Source: Clostridia bacterium
GTDB taxonomy: Bacteria > Bacillota > Clostridia > Oscillospirales > CAG-272
Direction: 5' to 3'
Assembly (NCBI GenBank): GCA_017556745.1
Contig: JAFYMF010000053.1
Span: 1 to 38,878 of the forward strand
DNA length: 38,878 nt
In this document: positions 1 to 9,483 of the stretch, piece after piece
How positions within the stretch are numbered: position 1 is the stretch's first letter
How the letters are laid out: each line of letters starts with the position of its first letter
Made by a program: the position numbers and the translations under genes
Notes under the pieces: generated by a model
What the model was told of the DNA's origin: nothing
Seen by the model: only the letters and a program-made list of their open reading frames with translations
The model's database searches: none

Positions 1-254
1 ACGTTACCAAGGAAGGCATCAACGCTGCTATGAAGGCTGCTGCTTCCGATTCCTTCGGTTACACCGAGGAAGAGCTTGTTTCTTCCGATATCATCGGTAT
101 CACCTACGGTTCTCTCTTCGATGCTACCCAGACCATGGTTGCAAAGATCGACGACGATACCTACCAGGTACAGGTTGTTTCTTGGTACGACAACGAGAAC
201 TCCTACACAAGCCAGATGGTTCGTACCATCAAGTACTTCGCAGAGCTCAACTAA
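1..254 (+). CDS. gap: Glyceraldehyde-3-phosphate dehydrogenase, C-terminal end (partial)
   Basis: Only the last 84 or so codons are present; the reading frame is open from base 3 and runs to TAA at 252-254. The residues around [17 protein letters not shown] are the hallmark C-terminal motif of type I GAPDH, the glycolytic enzyme that converts glyceraldehyde-3-phosphate, NAD and phosphate to 1,3-bisphosphoglycerate in the cytoplasm. The catalytic cysteine and the NAD-binding half lie outside the window, so cofactor preference cannot be judged. The Met codon at base 30 is internal and is not a start. A strong hairpin follows 31 bases after the stop. The identification is secure; the isoform is not known. 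Confidence 0.95.
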   Translation, partial: VTKEGINAAMKAAASDSFGYTEEELVSSDIIGITYGSLFDATQTMVAKIDDDTYQVQVVSWYDNENSYTSQMVRTIKYFAELN

Positions 255-285
255 TTCTGCAAAAAGAAGTATATATAAAAAATTA

Positions 286-320
286 CGGCTGTCTCACTTT
301 TGTGAGACAGCCGATTTTTT
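286..320. terminator. Bidirectional intrinsic terminator between gap and nadE
   Basis: A perfect 12-bp stem (286-297 with 302-313, arms CGGCTGTCTCAC and its complement) with a TTTT loop is followed by a T run at 315-320. Read on the minus strand, the same hairpin is followed by a T-rich tract (complement of 276-285). It therefore ends both gap, on the plus strand, and the nadE transcript arriving on the minus strand. Confidence 0.9.
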
Positions 321-324
321 GTTA

Positions 325-2223
325 TCAGAGAGTTTTTTCGATCTCTTCAATCTCTTTTATCCACACAGTTGAAAGCGCGTCACTGGGCATTCTAAGTGCC
401 CCTCTGGGGGAAAGACATATACTACCTATCATAGGTCCGTCCGGGAGGCAGGAGCGTTTAAACTGTTGTGCGAAGAATCTCCAGGTAAAGTTTCTCTGCC
501 ATTTGAGTATCTCTGCTGCAGAGTACTCATCTTTAAAGGTATGCATAGCTATTCTGAAAAGCTTTTTCGGTGCGGTACCATATCTTAAAAAATGGTATAT
601 AAAGAAGTCGTGAAGACGGTAAGGTCCTACAATATTCTCTGTACACTGTGATATCTCACCATTCTCAGCAGGCAGAAGCTCCGGGGAAACGGGAGTATCA
701 AGAATATCCCTGAGGATATCGCCAAGTACTTCCCCACCCTTGTCTGCACAGAATGAAACAATGTGGCGCATAAGTGTCTTCGGAATGCCTCCGTTAACAC
801 CGTACATTGACATGTGGTCTCCGTTGTATGTTGCCCATCCGAGTGCAAGTTCGGAAAGATCTCCTGTACCAACAAGGATTGCACCTTCTTTATTAGCAAG
901 ATCCATAACTATCTGTGTGCGTTCTCTTGCCTGAGAGTTCTCATAGGTTACATCGTGTATATCCTCGCTGTGTCCAATATCTCTGAAATGTATCTTTACC
1001 GCTTCGGATATAGGTATCTCTCTGTAGCTAACACCAAGTGCATCACAAAGCTTTTCTGCATTACTCTTAGTACGTGCGGTAGTACCGAATCCGGGCATGG
1101 ATACCGCGATTATGCTCTTTCTGTCAAGTCCGAGAAGATCTACTGCACGCACGGTAACAAGCAGAGCGAGAGTTGAATCAAGTCCTCCGGAAACTGCTAC
1201 CACAGCACCTTTTGCCGATACGTGATGAAGTCTCTTTTTCAGACCGTTTGAAGCAATGGCGATTATCTCACCAAAGCGTTCCTCCATCTCATCCAAATTA
1301 TCCGGAATAAAGGGCGATTTACTGTATACTCGGGTAAGCGTGGTCTTCTCTATCGGAAGATCAAATATTATCTCACGTCCCTCGTCGTTTATCTGTCTGA
1401 AGGATCTATCACGGCGGCGAAGCTCCGAAAGTGTTCTTACATCGAGTTCTGTAACTGTAAGTTCTTCTCCCGAGAACGGACGGCTTTCACTCAGTACCTT
1501 TCCTTTTTCGGAAATAACTGTATGACCTGCATAACTGCCGTCTGTAGTGGATTCCCCTTCTCCGGGACTGGTATATATATATCCTGAGACATAACGTGAC
1601 GTGAGAGCATTAATACCTTCTCTGACCTTTTTTGCGTTTCCTGCAAGGTAACAGTTTCCACCAAGACCTGCAGTCATTATAGCACCGCATTCAGAGAGCC
1701 ATGGGTGATTTCTGCCATTCGCACCAACGTCAATAGCAAAAGAGAATTCACCGAGCTCAGACATACGGAATATAAGATTGGTGCCGAATGGTACTGTCTC
1801 ACCGCAGACCTCAGCAAACAGATGTGCCTCGTCTCCGTCAGTAAACCATCTTCCGTCTTCTTCTCCGGTCATTATACTCCGCGGAACAACACCAAGTATC
1901 TCACCGCGTGAAATAACCACTGCAGTGTTATAGAGCTTACCACAAACAGAAATTGGCGCACCGACCACTGCTACACTACCGGAAAGCTCGGTAGCCGCTC
2001 TGATCCTGTTTATTCCGGTTATAACAGAGGACACAAGGGTCTCTGTGTAAAACAGATCACCTGCGGTTCTTCCGGTTATAGAAAGCTCCGGGAATACCGT
2101 AAGCTTAACACCAAGATCTGCACTCTTATTATAAAGTGAGATAATACTGTCAGTATTATACACAGTATCTGCTACACGTATCTTAGGACAGGCAGCAGCA
2201 ACTTTAATAAATCCGTCTTTCAT
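325..2223 (-). CDS. nadE: NAD(+) synthetase of the glutamine-dependent type, with a defective glutaminase site
   Basis: The enzyme makes NAD from nicotinate adenine dinucleotide with ATP. At 632 residues it has the two-domain bacterial layout: an N-terminal nitrilase-fold (CN hydrolase) domain, about 5-270, and a C-terminal ATP-pyrophosphatase NAD synthetase domain, about 320-590. The synthetase domain is intact, with the P-loop SGGLDS at 345-350 and the conserved [12 protein letters not shown] block. The nitrilase domain keeps the catalytic Glu (E46, in FPEL). The catalytic Lys of the usual VPKTYLPNY motif is Arg115 (VPRSIM), and the usual VEICED, which contains the nucleophilic Cys, reads IDVGAN with Gly167 in the Cys position. 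By family knowledge this should abolish glutamine hydrolysis, so the protein may depend on free ammonia. The ATG has a GGAG site upstream. It sits 17 bases after alr, probably co-transcribed. Confidence 0.93.
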   Translation of the reverse strand: MKDGFIKVAAACPKIRVADTVYNTDSIISLYNKSADLGVKLTVFPELSITGRTAGDLFYTETLVSSVITGINRIRAATELSGSVAVVGAPISVCGKLYNTAVVISRGEILGVVPRSIMTGEEDGRWFTDGDEAHLFAEVCGETVPFGTNLIFRMSELGEFSFAIDVGANGRNHPWLSECGAIMTAGLGGNCYLAGNAKKVREGINALTSRYVSGYIYTSPGEGESTTDGSYAGHTVISEKGKVLSESRPFSGEELTVTELDVRTLSELRRRDRSFRQINDEGREIIFDLPIEKTTLTRVYSKSPFIPDNLDEMEERFGEIIAIASNGLKKRLHHVSAKGAVVAVSGGLDSTLALLVTVRAVDLLGLDRKSIIAVSMPGFGTTARTKSNAEKLCDALGVSYREIPISEAVKIHFRDIGHSEDIHDVTYENSQARERTQIVMDLANKEGAILVGTGDLSELALGWATYNGDHMSMYGVNGGIPKTLMRHIVSFCADKGGEVLGDILRDILDTPVSPELLPAENGEISQCTENIVGPYRLHDFFIYHFLRYGTAPKKLFRIAMHTFKDEYSAAEILKWQRNFTWRFFAQQFKRSCLPDGPMIGSICLSPRGALRMPSDALSTVWIKEIEEIEKTL

Positions 2224-2240
2224 AATATACTCTCCGTAAA

Positions 2241-3419
2241 TTACTGTTTGTCGACAGCAACAAACTCACCGTCAAGCTTATATATTCTGGGAACTCTCTT
2301 CGAGATTCCGCATACGATCTCATGACCTATAGTACCAAGACTGTCGGCTATGTTATCGGCAGTTATCTCACAGTCACCGTCACGTCCGAAAAGGACAGCA
2401 ACATCTCCTACTGCAACATCATCTAAACCGTCAACACATACCATCATCATATCCATGCAAACACGACCTACAATAGGACACTTTTTACCCCTTATAATGA
2501 CCTCACCTTTGTTTGAAAGATCACGTCTGTAACCATCTGCATAGCCTACGCTAAGGGTTGCAACCCTCATTTCTTTGTCGGCTATATGTGAATGACCATA
2601 TCCAATACCCTCACCGCGAGGGACAGTATGAACTCTTACCACTCTTGTTTTAAATTCCATAGCAGGTATGTAACTCTCACGGTCTATCTCATCGGATGCT
2701 TTGAGACCGTAGAGCATAATGCCAAGTCTGGCATCATTAAGACTTCCTCTGGGAGTGGGTTCAGAGATTGCCGCGCTGTTATAAAGACTTGCTTTTATTT
2801 TTCTGCCTATACATTCTTCAAATAAAGATTTAAATTTATAGAAAACATCCTCCTGACAGTGGGTTGTATCTCTATTTTTTTCATCAGCTTTTGCGAAATG
2901 ACTGAAAATCCCCTCTACCCATATACGACTGAGTTTTGCTGCTTTCACAGCCTCATCAAGTCCTGCTTCATCAGAGGAAAAGCCAATTCTGTGCATTCCG
3001 CTGTCAAGAGCAAAATAACAGTTTACCTTATCAATACCCATCTCATCTGCAGTATCATGAAGTATTTTTGCGCTATCATAGGAAAACACAGTTGGGAGAA
3101 TACCGCCTGCCGTGATAATCTCACGGTAACAAATCGGTGAGGTGTAACCGAGGATAAGAATCTTCTGATCGACACCGGTAGCTCTCAGTTCAAGTGCCTC
3201 ATCGGGAGTCGCTACTGCATATCCATCTACCTTTGTTTTTTTATTCATCAGCTTCACAGCGTTTTCAATACCGTGACCGTATGCATTTGCTTTCACTACG
3301 GCAAGAAGTCCTGTACCTTCGTTAAGATGTCTTCTTGCAAGAGTATAATTATTAACCAGAGCATTAACATCTATCTCTGCCCAAGCTCTTACTTTATATC
3401 TGTCAAAACTGCTGTTCAT
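2241..3419 (-). CDS. alr: Alanine racemase
   Basis: A PLP enzyme that interconverts L- and D-alanine, supplying D-Ala for peptidoglycan. The 392-residue length is typical. The N-terminal TIM barrel carries the PLP lysine K43 in VVKANAYGHG. The second catalytic base, the Tyr of the GYGHSH segment (Y274), lies at the start of the C-terminal beta domain and is followed by VGYADGY. The reading starts at ATG 3419, where the ribosome site is weak (purine-rich AAAAGAAAAG); no better in-frame start is evident. It is followed after 17 bases by nadE and preceded by the terminator of the ftsH transcript, so alr-nadE is probably its own two-gene unit. I saw no clear promoter in the 45 bases between the terminator and alr. 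Confidence 0.95.
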   Translation of the reverse strand: MNSSFDRYKVRAWAEIDVNALVNNYTLARRHLNEGTGLLAVVKANAYGHGIENAVKLMNKKTKVDGYAVATPDEALELRATGVDQKILILGYTSPICYREIITAGGILPTVFSYDSAKILHDTADEMGIDKVNCYFALDSGMHRIGFSSDEAGLDEAVKAAKLSRIWVEGIFSHFAKADEKNRDTTHCQEDVFYKFKSLFEECIGRKIKASLYNSAAISEPTPRGSLNDARLGIMLYGLKASDEIDRESYIPAMEFKTRVVRVHTVPRGEGIGYGHSHIADKEMRVATLSVGYADGYRRDLSNKGEVIIRGKKCPIVGRVCMDMMMVCVDGLDDVAVGDVAVLFGRDGDCEITADNIADSLGTIGHEIVCGISKRVPRIYKLDGEFVAVDKQ

Positions 3420-3463
3420 TGTAATCGCCGCTTTTCTTTTATTAATTATTTACAAGTAAAAAC

Positions 3464-3493
3464 AGGTCGGGACTGAATATTCAGTCCCGACCT
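3464..3493. terminator. Intrinsic terminator after ftsH
   Basis: A perfect 12-bp stem, GGTCGGGACTGA at 3465-3476 with its complement at 3481-3492, has an ATAT loop. On the minus strand it is followed by TGTTTTTACTTG. It lies 33 bases past the ftsH stop and ends the long housekeeping transcript before alr. Confidence 0.85.
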
Positions 3494-3524
3494 TTCGCAT
3501 TTGTTTTTGGGGTTATAGGGACCG

Positions 3525-5588
3525 TCAGTCCTTTTTATCCGAGCTGATATCGCCGTCAAGAGAAGATTCGTCATTTCCGAGAACCTCGCCGATATTGTTA
3601 CGGCGACGCTCAAGATCTGCTTCTTCCTCAGCCTTACGCTCCTCAGTCTCACGCTTAATACGTTCCTCTTCGTTGCGTTTTGCGCGCTCTTCATTCTCTT
3701 TTGCACTCTTCTCACGACGTTCCTTGGCTATATTCTCAAGGTCTTCAAAAGAAGGATCGCCTTCCATAGCTGCAAGGAACTGAGCATCGTCCATGGTTTC
3801 ATATTTAACAAGGAATTCTGCAATGAAATGAAGCTTGTCGATATGCTCGTTCAGTACATCCTTTGCTATCTTATAAGCATTTTCAACAATAGCCTTGATC
3901 TCCTCGTCGATAATAGCCGCTGTCTCCTCAGAGTAGTTACGGCTACTGCTGAAGTCACGACCAAGGAACACCTCGTTGTGCTCAGAACCATAGAGAATAG
4001 GACCAAGCTTCTCGCTCATACCAAGCTGAGTTACCATGTTACGGGCAATATTGGTTGCCCTCTGAATATCGTTAGATGCACCACCGGAAACATCACCGAA
4101 AATAATGCTCTCTGCCGCTCTACCGGCAAGAAGCATTGATATCTCTTCCTTAAGACCGTCTCTATATACGCTGTACTTATCCTCAACAGGAGGAGTAAGA
4201 GTAAATCCGAGAGCACGACCGCTGGGAATGATTGATATAAGTCTTACCGGATCCTGAGTAGGCATGTAGTACGCGAGAATAGCGTGACCAGCCTCATGAT
4301 ATGCAGTCTTTTTCTTTTCTGCTTCTCTAATCTTTGCGGACTTCTTAGGAGTACCAACCACTACTTTCAGCATTGCCTCCTCGATATCATCCATACCGAT
4401 GAGAGACTTATTTTTTCGTGCTGCAAGAAGTGCTGCCTCGTTAAGGAGGTTAGCAATGTCAGCTCCTGTAAAACCAACTGTAGTCTGAGCAACCTTGGAA
4501 ATATCCACATCAGCCTCAAAAGGCTTACCTCTGGAATGTACCTTCAATATTTCCTCACGGCCTTTGAGATCAGGATAATTAACTGTAATTTCACGGTCAA
4601 AACGACCGGGACGAAGAAGTGCGGGATCAAGAATATCGGGACGGTTGGTAGCTGCCATGACAATTATACCGTCATTTGAACCAAATCCATCCATCTCAAC
4701 AAGAAGCTGGTTAAGGGTCTGCTCTCTCTCATCATGTCCACCGCCAAGTCCTGCTCCACGGTGACGACCGACAGCATCTATCTCGTCTATAAATATTATA
4801 CTTGCAGGGCTCTTCTTTGCAGTCTCAAAAAGATCACGCACACGGGATGCACCCACACCGACATACATCTCAACAAAATCCGAACCGGAGATAGAATAGA
4901 AAGGAACGTCTGCCTCACCCGCAACGGCTTTTGCAAGAAGGGTCTTACCGGTACCGGGAGGGCCTACAAGAAGAACACCGTGAGGAATACGTGCGCCGAG
5001 CTTGGTAAACTTGGTAGGATCTTTGAGGAAATCTACTATCTCCTTGAGTTCTTCCTTCTCCTCGTCAGCACCCGCAACATCCTTAAAGTATACTTTTTTC
5101 TTTTCATTTGATCCGAGCTTAACCTTTGCGTGACCAAAAGAATTCATCTTACCCGGACCGCCACCGGTAGCCTGACGCATGGTGAATATAAACAGTCCTA
5201 TGATCACAACGAGGATGATAATATACGGAAGGAATGCAATCCACCAAGGGGTATCCTGCGGCTCCAATATATCGTACTTTTCAATAATACCGTCATTGTG
5301 TTGCTGACGTATAAGATCTGACAAATCAGTCCAGAAAAGTTCGAAATTACGTAATCTGTAGCTGACTATCCTTTCAACCCCATTCTCTGTTTCGGGTCTG
5401 AGAACAAGAGTGATATAATTCTTATTGTCAATCTCAAAAGATCTTACCTGTTCTTTTTCAAAATAATCTTCGATCTGGCTGTATACAAGCTCTTCCTTGG
5501 GCATCTGACCGAGAACGACATACATCGCAACTACGATCACCGCCACAAGACCGAGGTAAAATAAGATCGACTTAAAATTGCTCTTCAT
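3525..5588 (-). CDS. ftsH: ATP-dependent membrane zinc metalloprotease FtsH
   Basis: Membrane-anchored AAA+ protease that degrades misfolded membrane proteins and regulatory proteins as a hexamer. The order is textbook: membrane segment about 8-27, extracytoplasmic loop, second membrane segment about 115-137, Walker A GPPGTGKT (209-216), Walker B IIFIDEID (264-271), second region of homology [19 protein letters not shown] (313-331), and the zinc-binding HEAGH at 431-435. A highly charged, Glu/Arg/Lys-rich and probably helical tail of about 65 residues follows the protease domain. The ATG at 5588 has a very strong GAGGAGGT site. It lies 102 bases after hpt; a TATAAT-like box at 5624-5629 lacks a convincing -35, so ftsH may simply be read from upstream. 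The tilS-hpt-ftsH order is conserved in Firmicutes. Confidence 0.97.
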   Translation of the reverse strand: MKSNFKSILFYLGLVAVIVVAMYVVLGQMPKEELVYSQIEDYFEKEQVRSFEIDNKNYITLVLRPETENGVERIVSYRLRNFELFWTDLSDLIRQQHNDGIIEKYDILEPQDTPWWIAFLPYIIILVVIIGLFIFTMRQATGGGPGKMNSFGHAKVKLGSNEKKKVYFKDVAGADEEKEELKEIVDFLKDPTKFTKLGARIPHGVLLVGPPGTGKTLLAKAVAGEADVPFYSISGSDFVEMYVGVGASRVRDLFETAKKSPASIIFIDEIDAVGRHRGAGLGGGHDEREQTLNQLLVEMDGFGSNDGIIVMAATNRPDILDPALLRPGRFDREITVNYPDLKGREEILKVHSRGKPFEADVDISKVAQTTVGFTGADIANLLNEAALLAARKNKSLIGMDDIEEAMLKVVVGTPKKSAKIREAEKKKTAYHEAGHAILAYYMPTQDPVRLISIIPSGRALGFTLTPPVEDKYSVYRDGLKEEISMLLAGRAAESIIFGDVSGGASNDIQRATNIARNMVTQLGMSEKLGPILYGSEHNEVFLGRDFSSSRNYSEETAAIIDEEIKAIVENAYKIAKDVLNEHIDKLHFIAEFLVKYETMDDAQFLAAMEGDPSFEDLENIAKERREKSAKENEERAKRNEEERIKRETEERKAEEEADLERRRNNIGEVLGNDESSLDGDISSDKKD

Positions 5589-5690
5589 GAGACCTCCTCT
5601 GCGTGTTTGTTCGCGTTTAACTTATTATATGTATATTTTGTGATAGTTCTGTTCTTTTATATATCCAAATGTTTCCGGCAGCAGAAAACA

Positions 5691-6242
5691 TTATAAATAA
5701 ACCTTGGGAGAAAGGATACAAACGTCAGGAAGAGTACGGTACTTTTCATCGTAGTCAAGACCGTATCCGACAACGAACTCATCGGGAATAGTGAATCCGC
5801 AATAGTCAGTAGAAAAATCTACTTCTCTACGCTCAGGTTTATCAAGAAGAGTACAAGTCTTCACACTGCGTGCTCTTTTTGCAAGATGAGGAACAAGTTT
5901 TGAGAGTGTCTTACCGCTATCAATAATATCTTCAACAACAAGCAGATCGCACTCTGAAAGATCTTCTCTTCCAATATCAAGAGAAACTTTAATCTCACCG
6001 AAAGAAACGGTTCCGCTTCCGTATGATGATACCTTCATAAACTCTATTTCAGCCGGGATTGTGAGATTTCTTACCAAATCTCCAAAAAATATAAATGATC
6101 CTTTAAGTATTCCCACCATTACAAGCCTTTTATCGGCAAAATCGCGATCTATATCTCTCGCTATTTCTTTCACACGATTCTCAATAGTCTCGGAATCAAT
6201 AAGAACTTTTTCAATTGCTTCGTTGTTTTTATAGTCGTACAT
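5691..6242 (-). CDS. hpt: Hypoxanthine phosphoribosyltransferase
   Basis: Purine salvage enzyme that converts hypoxanthine or guanine plus PRPP to IMP or GMP in the cytoplasm. The 183-residue length is normal. The PRPP-binding signature VVEDIIDSGKT is at 102-112, and the early LKGSFIFFGDL segment matches the family's pyrophosphate loop. It follows tilS by 29 bases and precedes ftsH, the same order as in Bacillus. Weaker possibilities in the family (xanthine or general PRTases) are less likely given the motif and the gene order. Confidence 0.95.
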   Translation of the reverse strand: MYDYKNNEAIEKVLIDSETIENRVKEIARDIDRDFADKRLVMVGILKGSFIFFGDLVRNLTIPAEIEFMKVSSYGSGTVSFGEIKVSLDIGREDLSECDLLVVEDIIDSGKTLSKLVPHLAKRARSVKTCTLLDKPERREVDFSTDYCGFTIPDEFVVGYGLDYDEKYRTLPDVCILSPKVYL

Positions 6243-6271
6243 AGTCCGGAACTCCCTCGTTTTTTTACTTT

Positions 6272-7654
6272 TTAACGGTAAAATGCAATCTGCAATGTTA
6301 CCGCATTTTTCTTTTCATTTTCTGCAGGATATACTCTGTCACATACCGGAAACCCAGGTACCCAGACTATCCCATCTCCGTCACATATTACGGGAATACG
6401 ATCACGAAGAGATAAATCTGTCTTCTTCTCGCTCATCATTTTTTTAAGACTCTTTGTCATTCCGCGTGAACGGTAACTATCCCCCGGACGTCGCGTACGT
6501 AGATAAAGACTGTCTTTTATTCTATCAAAAATTATCTTTTCTTGTATAGATAATTTGTAAACATTTTCATCGATTTTCTCAGGTTTCTCACCATTATAGA
6601 GAAATAGATCGAAACCAAGCTCTGGGAAAGAATTTTTACCCAAATAAATCTGTACCTCACCATCAAAGGACGGCAAAACTTCACTTTCGGTACGTCTGAT
6701 AATCAGTATGCCATTTTCTACCACAGCCTGCATCGCTCCGGGAAGAGATATCGATGAATGCGGCACTGCTTTATCGGCAAGTTTACATACCGCTCTATGG
6801 TGTACTGCCTCAAGCCGTCTGTCGGACTGTCTTTCGAATGCAGAATGCAGGACCCTGTAGGATATCGACGACGGCATTGAGACAAACTCCTCTGCTGTCA
6901 TCTCTCCACGGATAAGTCTATCAGCTGCTTCAGAGGACATTTCCCACAGACATCTATCACTGTCTCTCTGACGCTCAGATGACTCAAGGAGTGTATGCTC
7001 AAGTGACGGATTTATCTCTTTTGCAAGAGGAATCATCTTGTGCCGTATAAAATTCCGAGTATATACAGTATCATTATTAGTACTGTCAATTACAAACGGA
7101 AGTTTATTCTCAGCCGCATAATCTCTTATCTCATCGCGGTCGATGAGAAGTATCGGACGAATTATATCCCCTCTTACAGGAGGTATACCGCCAAGACCTC
7201 TGTTACCGCTGCCTTTGATAAGATTAAAGAACACCGTTTCGGCATTGTCAGTAGAGTTATGAGCGGTGGCTATTACCTCTCCATCTCTCTTTATTTCATC
7301 AAAAATACCATATCGAAGTTCACGTGCGGCTTCCTCAAGTCCAATACCATGCTTTGCAGAATAGTCGGGGGCAGATACCCTACGAATAATTATTTCGATT
7401 TTCCTCTCACGGCAAAATTCGCGGCAAAAATCCTCATCGCGATCAGCCTCGTCCCCGCGTATTCCGTGGTTCACGTGAACCGCGCGGAGAGAAAAACCAA
7501 ACTCATCTTTTATATCGCTGAGCAAAGACAGCATCACAGAAGAATCCGCACCGCCCGAAAAACCGCAGAGTATACCTTTTTTTCCTTCAAGCATACGATA
7601 TCTGAGAATTGCTTCTCTTACCTTGCCGATAATTTTATTATTCATGTCTGTCAT
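6272..7654 (-). CDS. tilS: tRNA(Ile)-lysidine synthetase
   Basis: Essential tRNA-modifying enzyme that attaches lysine to C34 of the CAU-anticodon tRNA-Ile, switching it from Met to Ile identity. The N-terminal PP-loop ATPase has SGGADS at 33-38, the family's HNSTDNAETVFFNLIKGSG segment and the GGIPPVRGDIIRP motif. The C-terminal region (about 360-455) carries the SYRSRGMTKSLKKMMSEKK-type substrate-binding domain. At 460 residues it has the long Firmicutes form. The start overlaps the end of dnaB by 17 bases; Met1 (7654) and Met4 (7645) are both possible, and neither has a strong ribosome site, which points to translational coupling. Confidence 0.94.
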   Translation of the reverse strand: MTDMNNKIIGKVREAILRYRMLEGKKGILCGFSGGADSSVMLSLLSDIKDEFGFSLRAVHVNHGIRGDEADRDEDFCREFCRERKIEIIIRRVSAPDYSAKHGIGLEEAARELRYGIFDEIKRDGEVIATAHNSTDNAETVFFNLIKGSGNRGLGGIPPVRGDIIRPILLIDRDEIRDYAAENKLPFVIDSTNNDTVYTRNFIRHKMIPLAKEINPSLEHTLLESSERQRDSDRCLWEMSSEAADRLIRGEMTAEEFVSMPSSISYRVLHSAFERQSDRRLEAVHHRAVCKLADKAVPHSSISLPGAMQAVVENGILIIRRTESEVLPSFDGEVQIYLGKNSFPELGFDLFLYNGEKPEKIDENVYKLSIQEKIIFDRIKDSLYLRTRRPGDSYRSRGMTKSLKKMMSEKKTDLSLRDRIPVICDGDGIVWVPGFPVCDRVYPAENEKKNAVTLQIAFYR

Positions 7655-8963
7655 CCAAAGTTACGAACTTGGTATACTGACCGAGCCAACCCATCTCTAC
7701 CTTACCGGTAGAACCGTGTCTGTTCTTTGCAACAATAACCTCTGCGGTATTGGCAGGGTTTTCCTTTTCATAATACTCATCTCTGTAAAGGAAAAGAACC
7801 ATATCAGCATCCTGCTCGATCGCACCGGAGTCACGAAGATCTGAAAGCATGGGTCGCTTATCAGTTCTGGACTCGGGACCTCGAGAAAGCTGTGCGCAGG
7901 TGATTATCGGCACACCAAGCTCCTTTGCCATTATTTTAAGGTGACGGGATATCTCCGCAACCTCCTGAACACGGTTATCGATTCGTCTGTCAGACTGCAT
8001 GAGCTGAAGATAGTCAATAAGCACAAGTCCCAGATTTTTGACTCGGCGAAGTTTCGCCTTCATGCCTGTAACGGAAATACCTGTAGTATCGTCAATATAT
8101 ATTTCGCATTCAGAGAGCTCTGCAGATGCGTACGCAAGTTTCTCCCAGTCTTCATCCGTAAGATTACCCGATCTCAGTGCGTAACTGTCTATCATAGCTT
8201 CACTTGAAAGCATACGGGACACAAGCTGCTGAGCAGACATCTCAAGAGAGAAAACACACACCGCACGTTTTGTCTGCTTTGCTACGTTTGCGGCAATATT
8301 CATGGTAAAAGAGGTCTTACCCATACCGGGACGCGCTCCGACAAGGATCAAGTCACCTTTGCCCATGCCAACAAGAACTCTGTCGAGTCCCTCAAAACCT
8401 GTAGGGGTACCTGATGCCTCTTCCTTATTATGGATAAGAGTGTGAAGAAACTCATATTCCTGCTGAAGAGCCTCACGGATGTGTACAAAATTTTTGTTTT
8501 CACGTCCTTCGGCGATAGCAAATATCTTCTGCTCGGCACTGTCAATAATACTCTCAACCTCTCCCTGCTCGGAAAAAGCCGTATCACTGATATCACCGCA
8601 TGCCTCGATAAGACGACGGAGTGCCGCCTTGTCTGCCACGATCTTTGCGTAATCCTTTACGTTCGCGGCAGAGGGAACTATGTCAGCTATTACTTTGATA
8701 TAATTCTTACTTTCTTTTTCATCAAAAGTACCGTTTGATACCAAAGCATCTATCAAGGTAACCAGATCTATCTGTTTGTTACGAAGAAACATATCCTGCA
8801 TTGCAGAATATATATCCCTATGGGCCTCGAGATAAAAATCATCGCCCGACATTATTCCCGACAACTCAGAAATACATTCAGGATTTATAAGTATTGATCC
8901 CAGTACCGATTGCTCCGCTTCGAGAGAGCACGGCAACTTACGGGAAAATTCTTCGCCTGTCAT
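7638..8963 (-). CDS. dnaB: Replicative DNA helicase DnaB
   Basis: Hexameric 5'-3' helicase that unwinds the chromosomal fork (called DnaC in Bacillus subtilis). The N-terminal primase-interacting domain is about 10-110, and a linker leads to the RecA-like ATPase with Walker A GARPGMGKT at 209-217. Later motifs include VLIDYLQLM (Walker B) and the SRGPESR-DKRP-LSDLRDSGAIEQDAD region near the C terminus. Length is 441 residues, usual for the family, with no intein. The ATG at 8963 has an AAAGGGA site. It lies 32 bases after rplI, the conserved Firmicutes arrangement. Confidence 0.97.
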   Translation of the reverse strand: MTGEEFSRKLPCSLEAEQSVLGSILINPECISELSGIMSGDDFYLEAHRDIYSAMQDMFLRNKQIDLVTLIDALVSNGTFDEKESKNYIKVIADIVPSAANVKDYAKIVADKAALRRLIEACGDISDTAFSEQGEVESIIDSAEQKIFAIAEGRENKNFVHIREALQQEYEFLHTLIHNKEEASGTPTGFEGLDRVLVGMGKGDLILVGARPGMGKTSFTMNIAANVAKQTKRAVCVFSLEMSAQQLVSRMLSSEAMIDSYALRSGNLTDEDWEKLAYASAELSECEIYIDDTTGISVTGMKAKLRRVKNLGLVLIDYLQLMQSDRRIDNRVQEVAEISRHLKIMAKELGVPIITCAQLSRGPESRTDKRPMLSDLRDSGAIEQDADMVLFLYRDEYYEKENPANTAEVIVAKNRHGSTGKVEMGWLGQYTKFVTLDDRHE

Positions 8964-8995
8964 TGTTTTTAACTTCCCTTTCCGGCAGTTTTATT

Positions 8996-9436
8996 TCAGT
9001 CGGAGATTATTACGTTGAGTTTACCTGTTACCTTAACGTGAAGTTTTACGTCAAGTGCGTAGCTACCGAATGCCTTAAGAACATCAGACTGGATCTTGCG
9101 CTTATCGATAACAATCTTGTGCTGCTTTTCAAGCTCCTCTGCAATCTCTTTGGTAGTTACAGAACCGTAGAGACGTCCATCAGCACCTGCCTGGCGAGTA
9201 AATTTAATAACGATACCCTCAAGCTTTGCCGCGGTCTCCTGTGCAGCTGCAAGCTCAACCGCTTCCTTATGCTTTTTGGAGTCTTCCTTGCCCTTAATCT
9301 CGTTAAGAGCCGCAGGAGTTGCCTCTATTGCTTTCTTCTGAGGGAAAAGGAAATTACGTGCGTATCCATCGGATACATTTACAACTTCATCCTTTTTTCC
9401 CTGTCCTTTTACATCACACAAAAGTATTACTTTCAT
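8996..9436 (-). CDS. rplI: 50S ribosomal protein L9
   Basis: Ribosomal large-subunit protein that binds 23S rRNA domain V. The first 35 residues match the L9 signature ([34 protein letters not shown]). A long charged connecting helix follows, then a C-terminal domain with [16 protein letters not shown]. Length 146 is standard. The ribosome site is GAGG about 9 bases before ATG 9436. It sits between gdpP and dnaB, as in many Firmicutes. Confidence 0.97.
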   Translation of the reverse strand: MKVILLCDVKGQGKKDEVVNVSDGYARNFLFPQKKAIEATPAALNEIKGKEDSKKHKEAVELAAAQETAAKLEGIVIKFTRQAGADGRLYGSVTTKEIAEELEKQHKIVIDKRKIQSDVLKAFGSYALDVKLHVKVTGKLNVIISD

Positions 9437-9483
9437 TACTTTTTTCCTCTGCTTTCCAAATTTTCTTAATCTTTATACTTAAT

